Assembly: GCA_945952585.1 (NCBI GenBank)
Contig: CAMFII010000005.1
Location: forward strand, 62,001-126,000
DNA length: 64,000 nucleotides
Reading direction: 5' to 3'
Origin: an uncultured Rhodobacter sp.
GTDB lineage: Bacteria > Pseudomonadota > Alphaproteobacteria > Rhodobacterales > Rhodobacteraceae
Under the pieces are notes generated by a model. The model did no database searches. It saw only the letters and a program-made list of their open reading frames with translations, and was not told where the DNA came from. The position numbers and the translations under genes were made by a program. This document shows, piece by piece, positions 15,571 to 24,355 of this stretch. Within the stretch, counting starts at the first letter, position 1, and every line of letters starts with the position of its first letter.

Positions 15571-17404
15571 GCCCGGCTCCTTTCTTGTTTCGTCCCTGCC
15601 GCATGGCCTGCCTGAACACGTTCCAGAGGCTCAGGAAGTCAGCTGGAACAACACTCTCGCCTTCTGCGCCACGCGATGGACCAAGTCTTTCGATCAGGCG
15701 ATCGATGTCGCCAAGACGCTGATCTGAGTTCGAAAAGGCGCGCACCATCTCTTCAAAGAGTGGCGCATCGTCACCTGAGGCATTTGTCCAGCCGCCACCT
15801 TTTCCCATCACTGCGGACCAGCCCATGCCCTCCTCGGAGCCGTCGAGAAGCAAGGCAAGGTATTTCAAGAAGGCGTCTCGGTTTTCGATGACTGATCGAA
15901 GGATTTCTGCGGTTCTGTCTGCTGGCAACCCGATGATTTCGGCTCCAATCGAGACCAGCTTTTCGATACCGATCTCTCGATCGACGAGCCGGAAGCCAAG
16001 CCATCGCGTGACATCCCGCAAGGCAAGAGTGCCAAGCCTTACCGTTCCTTCCGACAGACTTCCTGCGTCGACCGCGTGGTTAGGCCCTGCGACCAACGGC
16101 CAGACCTGTATGTCGAGTCCGTCCGGAAGGCGCAGGTTCTCGGCTGACAAGGTCAGTCCCACGACATCGTCATTGCGGCGACACCGGATTGTGAGTTTGC
16201 TTGCTGACAGGGCCATCACCCCGGCCTCGACCCTTTTCTCTGCCGCTTGGACCGGTGCATCGACGCGCAAAGGCCGCGGCTCGTAAGTCCGAAGAAACCG
16301 GCCCAGCTTCGCCAAGGAAAACTGGTCCTCGACAGACCCGATCCTTTCCGTCGGACCGGAAAGGGTCGCGAACACCTCGACATTTCGTCCGCTCATTAGC
16401 GCCGAAGTTGTCGCATTTCCCGAACCGACCGTGATGAGCGTCGTCGCTTTGCGCTCCGTCACGAACACCTTCGCGTGCAAGCCCGTTGCGGTTTGCAGAG
16501 AGTCATTTGCAGAGACATCCTCGCCCTCGCCCGTCTCTGCGAGGTCATCAAGAATGTCGATCCGTCCAAAGCGCGACAGGGTGTCTTCTGACAGCGTTGC
16601 CAACTCGTCTTCCCGCGAAAGAAGCCGTGCCTCGGGAGGTGAGAGCCCCCTGGTCAGCTGGACAAGGGCATCATCGGTTACGAAGGGAGAGATGAGGCCA
16701 AGATTGCGGCCGACTGGCGGCTTCCAGCATTTCTCAGCGAGACCGTTTACCGCGAACTTTGCGCGGGTGAATCCCGGCGGAAGGTCCCAGACCGTGTGTC
16801 GCAAATCCCGGGCAAAGGTATCCGCGATCCCGCGGCACGATCTCGGCGTGCTCCTGCCCGAAGTCAGGTCTGGAAGCCGCGATACCAACTCGATCAATGG
16901 TTGGTTTTCGCGATTCTCATCCAATCCGGGCACTCCATCAAGGGCCAGTGAAAGATCCCATGATGTATCCTTTGTGATGTTTCGGGACAGAAGGGCCAGA
17001 CGCAGGCGAGGAGGTCTGTTTTCGGCCAAGAAGCGCAGCAACCAGATCTTTGGATGAAACGCGCCGCCTTTCGGCGCCCTGACCTCTGTGATCGTGTCCT
17101 CCAGGAGGGCGGTCAACCGGCTGGCCCCTTTCGGAACGCCCTGAATCCGGCCCGCTTCACAGAAGATGGCAATGCGCTTGGCGTTGCGCTCGAGTCCTTC
17201 GAGCAGCGCCAGGGGCGTATCGAGAACTTCACGTCGACTCTCAGCCGCCTGGAATGCCAGCGTCGCGGGAATGACGAGTGCCGTCTCGAAGTCGAGCGTA
17301 TAGGTCGTGGCCAGGGCGCAATCAAAACGATAGCCGTTTGGCGCCCGCAAGATGTCGGTGTAGAGGGCGCGGTTCTGTGGATCGAGCGCCGCGTCATTCT
17401 GCAT
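15563..17404 (-). CDS. Phospholipase D-like family protein
   Basis: 613 residues with two PLD-like half sites. First: FHPKIWLLRF followed by LLSRNITKDTSWD (near residue 130), second: GLHAKVFVTE followed by VGSGNATTSALMSG (near residue 315). In active PLD nucleases each half reads HxKxxxxD with GSxN; here the first half lacks the Asp and the second has Glu, so catalysis could be changed. The C-terminal third is beta-rich and unrecognised. It overlaps the helicase gene (8 bp) and the upstream DUF6361 gene (11 bp), so it is made as part of one operon. PLD nucleases occur in DISARM (DrmC) and other helicase-based defence systems; a nuclease or DNA-binding role is inferred. Confidence 0.8.
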   Translation of the reverse strand: MQNDAALDPQNRALYTDILRAPNGYRFDCALATTYTLDFETALVIPATLAFQAAESRREVLDTPLALLEGLERNAKRIAIFCEAGRIQGVPKGASRLTALLEDTITEVRAPKGGAFHPKIWLLRFLAENRPPRLRLALLSRNITKDTSWDLSLALDGVPGLDENRENQPLIELVSRLPDLTSGRSTPRSCRGIADTFARDLRHTVWDLPPGFTRAKFAVNGLAEKCWKPPVGRNLGLISPFVTDDALVQLTRGLSPPEARLLSREDELATLSEDTLSRFGRIDILDDLAETGEGEDVSANDSLQTATGLHAKVFVTERKATTLITVGSGNATTSALMSGRNVEVFATLSGPTERIGSVEDQFSLAKLGRFLRTYEPRPLRVDAPVQAAEKRVEAGVMALSASKLTIRCRRNDDVVGLTLSAENLRLPDGLDIQVWPLVAGPNHAVDAGSLSEGTVRLGTLALRDVTRWLGFRLVDREIGIEKLVSIGAEIIGLPADRTAEILRSVIENRDAFLKYLALLLDGSEEGMGWSAVMGKGGGWTNASGDDAPLFEEMVRAFSNSDQRLGDIDRLIERLGPSRGAEGESVVPADFLSLWNVFRQAMRQGRNKKGAGHA

Positions 17405-18551
17405 TCGCCAGATCCTTCAGATGCGAAGAAACCAATTCCCACCGGAAGCCAAGAACCTGGGTTCCGGACGATCCGCTCCAGCGCGACAGGGCCGCAGCAT
17501 TGGCGAAGCGCGACTTTGCCCCTTTCAGCGCGCGCTCCCGCCGCTCGATGATGCGACGAGCATCCGGGTTGTCACAGACGGGCGACGGCGCCCGGGATGT
17601 CGTCTCAAGCCATTCCGTCATGAAGCGGCGGGTCAAGGGCGTCACACGGTGCGCCGTGGCGTCGACACGCCGCCAAAGGTCCTCGAGATGCCAGTCCTGC
17701 AGTGGAAGCTGCGCGAGCTCCCTCTGCCAGTCGCTGAGGCGGGTCCGGTATTCGTCGTAGCGGCCTATCCAGGCGGACGCCTCTCCGGCCCTTTCCGACA
17801 TCAGTTCCGACAGCATCAGGTTGTAGAGAAGGTTCGCGCCGCGAACCATGTGCGCAAGAAACTGGGCATGTCGGACAAGCGTCTGGTTATCCTTTGTCCA
17901 GGTTGCCTGCATCGGATGGGTCCAGATCGAGGCGCACTGAACGCTCTCACCGGAGGCGACAAGCTCCCTAAAAAGGGAGTAGGGGGCAACCTGATGCAAG
18001 CGATCGATCAGGAATCCGGCTTCGTCCCGTGTCAGCCGGAAGGTCGTTGCGTCGAGGAAGCCTGGTTGTTCTTCGGGTAGCCCTGCCGACCAAAGACGGA
18101 TGTTCTCTTCGGCTCCGTTTTGCAGCTCGAAGAAGGCGCTTCTGCTGCCATGGAAGCGGCGAATACCCAACACTCCAAGCCCCGCCCAGTAGACGTCACT
18201 TGGAAACCTCTTCAGCGCTCCCTTCGCGACCGATCCGATGACGCCCGTCTTTTCACCGCCGTCGATCAGGGCCTCGATCAGCCTGATCTCGAGTGCTCGC
18301 GCGACCTCCGCGCGTGCGAACCCGCTTCCCGCATGGCGATGTGCCTGGCGGTAGATCCACGGCACAAACAGCATGTAGCGCAGTCGTGTCTGGATCGTGC
18401 TTGTCCCGGGGAACATCAGGTCCGAGAGCCCGTCGCGCACGGCGCTGACCCCAAGTTCGTCGCGGGCGTCCTCCTCAGCGAACAGGTCCATGATACGATG
18501 GGTTCGTTCGCGGTCGGTTTGATCGAAGTCGATCCAGGCCAGAAAGGACAT
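17394..18551 (-). CDS. DUF6361 family protein
   Basis: 385 residues from ATG 18551, which overlaps the upstream UvrD stop as TGATG; a start 42 bp further upstream is in frame but would overlap more and shift the conserved MSFLAWIDF beginning. The N-terminus (SFLAWIDFDQTDRERTHRIM… FPGTSTIQTRLRYMLFVPW) matches my memory of DUF6361, proteins of unknown function found beside defence helicases. The rest is helical with many Arg and Trp. No catalytic motif is evident. Its 11-bp overlap with the PLD gene implies tight coupling. Family call is from recognition, not a search. Confidence 0.75.
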   Translation of the reverse strand: MSFLAWIDFDQTDRERTHRIMDLFAEEDARDELGVSAVRDGLSDLMFPGTSTIQTRLRYMLFVPWIYRQAHRHAGSGFARAEVARALEIRLIEALIDGGEKTGVIGSVAKGALKRFPSDVYWAGLGVLGIRRFHGSRSAFFELQNGAEENIRLWSAGLPEEQPGFLDATTFRLTRDEAGFLIDRLHQVAPYSLFRELVASGESVQCASIWTHPMQATWTKDNQTLVRHAQFLAHMVRGANLLYNLMLSELMSERAGEASAWIGRYDEYRTRLSDWQRELAQLPLQDWHLEDLWRRVDATAHRVTPLTRRFMTEWLETTSRAPSPVCDNPDARRIIERRERALKGAKSRFANAAALSRWSGSSGTQVLGFRWELVSSHLKDLANAE

Positions 18552-21500
18552 CAGGCGACCTCCGGAACAGCGCTGGCGCCGGTTAACTCGCAAAGGGTCA
18601 TCATGCCCTCGTTCATCCAGTTGATGACGATACCGAGAACCGGTCGCTCGGGCTGGAGCCGCTGCAGGGCCGCTGCATAGCTCATCAGTTGCGCCCGGTA
18701 GTCTTCAAACCTCGCTGAGGGATCGGGAGCAGGGCCCGATTTGTGATCGAGAACGAGCGCGCCGGCAGGACCCGACGCAAGGCAGTCGATGACGCCGTTG
18801 ATCTCCGATCCCCTTGCATCCCTGACCTGGATCGGCAGTTCGAAAGCCAATTCATCGAAGCCTTGCCGATGAAGCCAGTCGGTGACCGCTGCCACCTGTT
18901 CGGCGATCGCCCGGATCGTGTCGGCATCGAGGCCGGTCGAGTCAGGCAGTCGGGACGCAAGTTCGGGGCGTTGGGACAGCACCCGGAACGCCAGATGCCA
19001 GGCAGTCCCTCGATCCGTCGCGGTCGAGAAGCCGTCCGGGATCCCTCCGACCTTGCACCCCAAGGAGACGGTTTGCACGGGCGTTGCGGGCATGTTGAGC
19101 GCGAGTGAGGACGGTGTGACCCGTAGCGGGGTGTGGTCCGTCCCGAACTGTTCGCGTCTTTGGGCAAAGACCGTCGCGTCCCAACTGGCGGCCCGGCCTG
19201 CGTCGTCTTGCGAAGCAGGCTTCTGCGCCAACTCCGGAGTGACGCGCGCCGTAAACTGTGTTCCACCAAGCCAAAGGGCATCGTCCCTGACCTCCAGCCC
19301 GCATTCGTCGCGAAGGATGGTCGCGAAGTCCGTCTTGGGTTCCTTCGGTTCAGGCGGCAGGGCAAGGACCAGACGGTCACGGGCGCGGGTCAGCGCGACG
19401 TAGAGCAGACGATGTGCCTCGCTGCGACAGGCCGCTTCGCGGGCGGACTTGAAGGCGTGGGTCTGTTCCTTTGCAGCGAAGTGCGGCGTGAACTCCAGCT
19501 CTGCATGATCAAGCACGTTGTCGATGTCATCGAACCCGTCAAACTCGGCCCGAAGGGAGTTGCCCCGCTCACTCCAGTCGTATTCGAGCTCCGCAACCAC
19601 GACCACTGGCCATTCCCGCCCTTTCGCCGCGTGCCAGGTAATGATCTCGATCCCGTCCGAAGACCAGCCGTCCGGATCGGGGCGACGGTTGAACGACCTT
19701 TCGGTCTGAACATCAAGCCAGCCCAGGAATGTCTTTGCGCCTCGTCCGTGGAACCCCGCTGCCGCCGTGATTTCGGGGGCAAGTTCGTCAAAAGCCTGGG
19801 CCTCGGCTATGAAGCGGCAGAGGTCTGCCCGCGCCGATCGGGGGTCCTCCAGGCCGGCGGCCCAGTCCCAGAGACCAGCGGCAGAGACGGCCTTTGTGGC
19901 GAGGTCCGGCAGCGAAAGCGTGCCCGTGTCAGTCGAGTGGAGGGAATGCAGCCCTGGATGCGCAAGCAGGCTGCCGGCCAAGGAATGTCGTAGCGCTTCA
20001 TCAAGCGGCACGCGTTCCGGGCCAAGTGTGAGAAAGGCCAGAGCCGCGTGGGTGTCATGGGGGTCTTCAGCAAAGCTCAGAGCATGGCCGGCGACCCGGA
20101 CGACAAGGGACTCGCGCCAACCGTCACCCTGGATGCGCACCGGCAGGCCAAGTGACCTCAGGACATCTGCCTGCGCCTGGGCTTTGTCATGACGGTAGCA
20201 CAGGATCGCGATGTCTTCCGGTCTGACCGGGCGGATCTGTCTGGTCTTGTTGTCAACGACAGGCTCGCCGTCGGTAATCATCGCGGCAACGCGCGCTGCG
20301 ATGGCATCCTGTGGCTTTGCGGTCTTCGACCTGCTTCCCGGGACATGGACGACTTCCAGCCAGGAAAGCCCGGGATCGGACCGGGTCGCGGCAAGAGGCA
20401 CATAACTGTCCGCGAAGAGCGACGCGCCCAATGCATTGACGAGCTCCATCAGCGGAGGGGTCGATCGCCAGTTCTCGCGTTGCGGATCGACGCGGTCGGG
20501 TAGCGTTCGGTTCAGGGCGTCCGAAAGGCGGGGGTCCGCGCCCTGGAAGCCCATGATGGACTGCTTGGTATCGCCGACGATCAGGCAGCGCGGCGCATGC
20601 CGGGCGAGACGCCAAAGCATGGCGAACTGGACCGGGTTGGTGTCCTGGAACTCGTCGATCACCACGCAGTCGATCTCGCCGATGACGGCCTGCAGAAGAT
20701 CGGGTTGGTCCCGCAGCATGGTTTCGGTGTCGGAGATCATGTCGGCATAGTCGATCAGTCCTGCCGCGGCCTTGGCACGCGCATAGGCGGCCATCGCGTC
20801 CTGAGCTCCGTGCACCAGTGCCCTGAGATGGGTGCAGGCGTCCTCGAGCGGACCAGGATGGCTGGGCAGGACCGCGGCAGCCGCCATCACCTCCTCGGCG
20901 AGGGCGTCATAGCCATCCGGGGTCGCGCATCCGCGCTTGGACAGCCGCAGGTTGCGCAGCTTCTGCCACAACTCCCAGTCCTGCGTCAGCAGATCGGGCG
21001 AGTGCGACGCCTTCCGGAGGTTGTCAAAGTTGGCGCGGAAGTCCTTGTTTGCGGTGTCGTTGTTGGACACCGTCAGGCATTTCGGAAAGGCGCGGATCAG
21101 TCCCTGGACAGCGTCCGAAAGTCGTGCCGTCGCAGCCTGCGGGTCAGCCAGGCATGGCCCATACCGCTTGCGAAGCTCGGTCTCGGCTTCGCACACGATC
21201 TCGGGATTAAGACCCCGGGGGCCGAGGCTGCGCAGCAGGTCGATGGTCGCGATGACCTTGGAGCGGAACTGTTCCTCGGCGGTCCTTCCGGTCTGGCGGT
21301 CCCAGGCATAGCCAAATCGTCCAAGGTTATCGCGGACGGCGCGCAATGCCTCGCCATGGCCAAGCTCCCGGCGAAGGAGAAGATCCCGTTCCGCCTCTGA
21401 CAGCAGGCGGAGCGAAGGATTGCGGCCGGTGGCGAAGGCGTGCTCGGTCAACAGCCGCAGCCCAAGTCCGTGAATGGTTCCCACATAGGCGCGGTCGATC

Positions 21501-21709
21501 GCGAGCGCGTCCTCGATCCGACCGGCGGCCATCAGCGATCCGCGCAAACGCCCCTTCAGCTCATCGGCGGCGCTTTCGGTGAAGGTGACGGCGAGGATGC
21601 GTTCCGCCCTGATCTCGCCCGACGTCACGAGCGCGGTGAGTTCGGTTTCGATCCGATGCGTCTTGCCTGACCCGGCCCCGGCGGGAACGAGAGTAACTCC
21701 GTGTTTCAC
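18551..21709 (-). CDS. UvrD/AddA-like helicase with C-terminal PD-(D/E)XK nuclease
   Basis: 1052 residues starting at GTG 21709, overlapping the preceding gene by GTGA. Superfamily 1 motifs: Walker A VPAGAGSGKTHRIE at residue 8, TFTESAADELKGR (motif Ia), VVIDEFQDTNPVQ (Walker B), LIVGDTKQSIMGFQGA (motif III), and VALTRARDRLVLAL (motif VI). The C-terminus has the RecB-type nuclease signature: GVIDCLASGP, then ALVLDHKSG and YRAQLMSYAAAL. This is the AddA layout. Together with the next protein it looks like an AddAB-like end-resecting pair embedded in a defence operon rather than the housekeeping addAB locus, since flanking genes are accessory. Activity on linear phage DNA is inferred. Confidence 0.88.
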   Translation of the reverse strand: MKHGVTLVPAGAGSGKTHRIETELTALVTSGEIRAERILAVTFTESAADELKGRLRGSLMAAGRIEDALAIDRAYVGTIHGLGLRLLTEHAFATGRNPSLRLLSEAERDLLLRRELGHGEALRAVRDNLGRFGYAWDRQTGRTAEEQFRSKVIATIDLLRSLGPRGLNPEIVCEAETELRKRYGPCLADPQAATARLSDAVQGLIRAFPKCLTVSNNDTANKDFRANFDNLRKASHSPDLLTQDWELWQKLRNLRLSKRGCATPDGYDALAEEVMAAAAVLPSHPGPLEDACTHLRALVHGAQDAMAAYARAKAAAGLIDYADMISDTETMLRDQPDLLQAVIGEIDCVVIDEFQDTNPVQFAMLWRLARHAPRCLIVGDTKQSIMGFQGADPRLSDALNRTLPDRVDPQRENWRSTPPLMELVNALGASLFADSYVPLAATRSDPGLSWLEVVHVPGSRSKTAKPQDAIAARVAAMITDGEPVVDNKTRQIRPVRPEDIAILCYRHDKAQAQADVLRSLGLPVRIQGDGWRESLVVRVAGHALSFAEDPHDTHAALAFLTLGPERVPLDEALRHSLAGSLLAHPGLHSLHSTDTGTLSLPDLATKAVSAAGLWDWAAGLEDPRSARADLCRFIAEAQAFDELAPEITAAAGFHGRGAKTFLGWLDVQTERSFNRRPDPDGWSSDGIEIITWHAAKGREWPVVVVAELEYDWSERGNSLRAEFDGFDDIDNVLDHAELEFTPHFAAKEQTHAFKSAREAACRSEAHRLLYVALTRARDRLVLALPPEPKEPKTDFATILRDECGLEVRDDALWLGGTQFTARVTPELAQKPASQDDAGRAASWDATVFAQRREQFGTDHTPLRVTPSSLALNMPATPVQTVSLGCKVGGIPDGFSTATDRGTAWHLAFRVLSQRPELASRLPDSTGLDADTIRAIAEQVAAVTDWLHRQGFDELAFELPIQVRDARGSEINGVIDCLASGPAGALVLDHKSGPAPDPSARFEDYRAQLMSYAAALQRLQPERPVLGIVINWMNEGMMTLCELTGASAVPEVA

Positions 21710-24294
21710 TCTGCATCCTCCGAAGATTCATCCGGCACGGGAAGGAGGAAGGTCGACACGAATGCGTCGTCGAGCGCATAGGCCTTCATTCCGCGCTCCT
21801 TGTCGAAGCGTTTGGCATCGTCGGCTCGTCCGAGCGGCACGAGCCCGGCGCCAAGCTTTGCGGCGAGGCGGACAAGCTCGGCGACCGCCATCTCCGAGAT
21901 GTCGTTCTCGAAATCGTCGACGCCGGGGGCGTCGGCCAATCCGTTCGACAGCACGTGGTCATCAAGAAGGCAGTTGTAGGCGACGGCTACAGCCGAAGTG
22001 GTCGGCACCGGGGTAATGATGGTCGGCCTGGCCAGCATGGCCCGGTAAAGCTCAACCTGCAGGTCCCAGCCGCGCTGCATGCGTTTTTCGCGGTTGGAGG
22101 ACCGGGATCGCTTGTGATCGACGACGACGAACCGTCCATCCGCGAGGCGCAGCAGGCAATCCGCCCGGCCGGTCAGCATGAGACCATGTCCTTCGCCGGC
22201 AAGAGCGATTTCGTTGGCAAGGACAGTTGCGCCGAACTGGGCCAGCCGTCGCCGCCAGGCCATTGCGATCGCGGTGATTTCCCGAACGAGACCCGCCTGT
22301 TCGGCTTCCCAGCCAGGCTGCACCAGCCACGGCGTGATGCGCGCCACGGCATCTTCGACAAGGCCCGGGCAGGCTGCTGCGAGCGTCGCCTCGCCCGGCA
22401 GGTCCCTCTCGGCGGGAAATGCGTGTTCAAGAACGTCATGTGCCAGCGAACCGAGTGTCAGGACGTCGAGACTTTCCGGCGTCCACGGCACGGCATGCAG
22501 ATCGAGCTCGCCGAGCGTCCAGGCGAGAGGACTGACAAGGAGCGTATCGAGCCGGGACGGGGACTGGGGTTTGGCTCGACCATCTTCCGTCTTGCGTAGC
22601 GACAGGAGATCGACGCCAAGACGAAGTTCGCCGCTCTCGGGCAGGACCGGCCGGCCGTTCTCCTCAAGGCGCGGTGCGGCGCGCGAAAGCGATGGGACAG
22701 ATCCTTTCGGAACCTTTCGAACCTCCGCAACGAGGTCGTCCGGCTTGGTGGCGCCAAGACATCTGGCCATCAACGCATGGGCGGTGGAGGTCGCAAGCCG
22801 TTGTCCGCCGGCATCGAGCGCCGGCACCAGAACGTCGACCGTCTCCGTCGCCGCGCATAGCTGGCGTCGGAAAAGCTCAATACGCCGCGCAAGGACTTCG
22901 CCGCGCGTGGGAAGCCAGAGGTTTGCCAGCCGGCGAATTTCAAGTTTCTCCCGGTCAAGAAAGACCGGATCGGTCGACGCCGGCGTCGGATAGGCGTCCC
23001 CGGCGGCTCCAAGGATGATCAGCCTCCTGCAGGGGCGCCAGGGCAGGGCGTCCGCCGTGAATAGGCTGACTCCCTCGATGAACCGTTCGGCGGGAGCGCG
23101 GTGCGGCGACGTCGCGACGACCGCGCGCGCGAGGGACCAGTCAAGGGCATCTGGCGTGAGTGTGGCTCTGAGCCTGCGAACAAGGTCGGCAAACGCGTCG
23201 CAGGACTCCGGCAGGTCTTCGGCAAGGGCGGTCTGGATGCCTCCCAGCCGCGCAAAGAGCTGGCGGACCGAAGTTACAGGGCCACGCAGCAGATCCAGCA
23301 TCGGCGCCGATGAAGGATCCGGCCGGACGTGGCCACGATCCATCAGCTGCCGGGCCATCGCGCTTCCGCGCGCGGCAGACCAGGGCATCAGGGGCGACGT
23401 GAGCGCCGCGGCAAGTGCCATCCTCGTCCCGGGTCCCTCAAGGACGCGCAAGACATTCGCCATGAGATCCGCAGCAAGATCGCGAATGGCGGGCCCCTCT
23501 CCGCCGGACAGGGGAAGGCCCGCCGTCTCGAAAGCCTCGGCGACGAGCGGGGAGTAATTGGTCCCGGGGACGAGGATCGCGACCTCGGCGGGCGAGGACA
23601 CCGTGCCGTCGTCAAGCAGCTTCTGGATCATGCCGGCGGCAAAGGCGGCTTCCTCGACCGGATCGCGAAGGCCCCAGAATGCGACGGTGTCGTCGGGCGA
23701 CACACTCGCGTCAGAAGAAGAGAGCCCCGCCTGGATCGCGCCCAGGGCGCCCGGGGCAAACGGGGCCGCGCCGAAATGCGAAGTTCCTCCCGCAGCCAGG
23801 ATCTCTGCGCTGACCGTGCCGTGCTGATGTCTCAACAACGATTCCAGCGCCCGTTCGGCGGGATTGGCAAAGCGGCAGGGCGAGTTGCCGACCAAGGGAA
23901 GAGGTTCCAGTGCGTCAGCTGAGCACGAGGACAGGACATGGCGACACGTGCCAAGATCGTCCGGCAACCTCCCGTCCATCCTTTCCCAAAGCCGCTTGAG
24001 GCCGGCGAGATGATCTCTTGCTCGACCCTCCGGCAGGGCCTCGGGCTTCAGGGACGACGGAACCATGTCTGGCGTCCCGACTGCCACGGCACGGAGCGCC
24101 GCCAGCAGCACCGCTTCGGTTTCCCGGGGCGCGGCCGCGTGGCTCGCCGCCCAGGGATCGTCGGCACGGACCACTGAGCCAAGGTCCAGCGGGTGCGCCT
24201 TCGGCACCAGATAGATTTCGGCCAGGAGCGACGGCGTCAAAGGCCGAATTGCACCGGTCGACGGATGTCGCGTGAGGAGCGGATCAATCCTCAT
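21706..24294 (-). CDS. AddB-like protein with PD-(D/E)XK nuclease domain
   Basis: 862 residues from ATG 24294 (an in-frame start at 24333 is also possible). The C-terminal nuclease signature reads LTGRADCLLRL, then FVVVDHKRSRSS and LQVELYRAML, the PD-(D/E)XK pattern seen in AddB/RecB-like proteins. The N-terminal part is a degenerate helicase-like region without an obvious Walker A, as in many AddB proteins. I see no four-Cys iron-sulphur cluster. The 4-bp overlap with the UvrD/AddA-like gene implies equal production of the two subunits. It is the partner that would form an AddAB-like complex; defence use is inferred from the neighbours. Confidence 0.82.
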   Translation of the reverse strand: MRIDPLLTRHPSTGAIRPLTPSLLAEIYLVPKAHPLDLGSVVRADDPWAASHAAAPRETEAVLLAALRAVAVGTPDMVPSSLKPEALPEGRARDHLAGLKRLWERMDGRLPDDLGTCRHVLSSCSADALEPLPLVGNSPCRFANPAERALESLLRHQHGTVSAEILAAGGTSHFGAAPFAPGALGAIQAGLSSSDASVSPDDTVAFWGLRDPVEEAAFAAGMIQKLLDDGTVSSPAEVAILVPGTNYSPLVAEAFETAGLPLSGGEGPAIRDLAADLMANVLRVLEGPGTRMALAAALTSPLMPWSAARGSAMARQLMDRGHVRPDPSSAPMLDLLRGPVTSVRQLFARLGGIQTALAEDLPESCDAFADLVRRLRATLTPDALDWSLARAVVATSPHRAPAERFIEGVSLFTADALPWRPCRRLIILGAAGDAYPTPASTDPVFLDREKLEIRRLANLWLPTRGEVLARRIELFRRQLCAATETVDVLVPALDAGGQRLATSTAHALMARCLGATKPDDLVAEVRKVPKGSVPSLSRAAPRLEENGRPVLPESGELRLGVDLLSLRKTEDGRAKPQSPSRLDTLLVSPLAWTLGELDLHAVPWTPESLDVLTLGSLAHDVLEHAFPAERDLPGEATLAAACPGLVEDAVARITPWLVQPGWEAEQAGLVREITAIAMAWRRRLAQFGATVLANEIALAGEGHGLMLTGRADCLLRLADGRFVVVDHKRSRSSNREKRMQRGWDLQVELYRAMLARPTIITPVPTTSAVAVAYNCLLDDHVLSNGLADAPGVDDFENDISEMAVAELVRLAAKLGAGLVPLGRADDAKRFDKERGMKAYALDDAFVSTFLLPVPDESSEDAE

Positions 24295-24355
24295 TCTGTC
24301 TGCCAATCCCTTCCAAACTCGCCAATAGTGCACTCTTCATCCCGGACTGGAGTGG

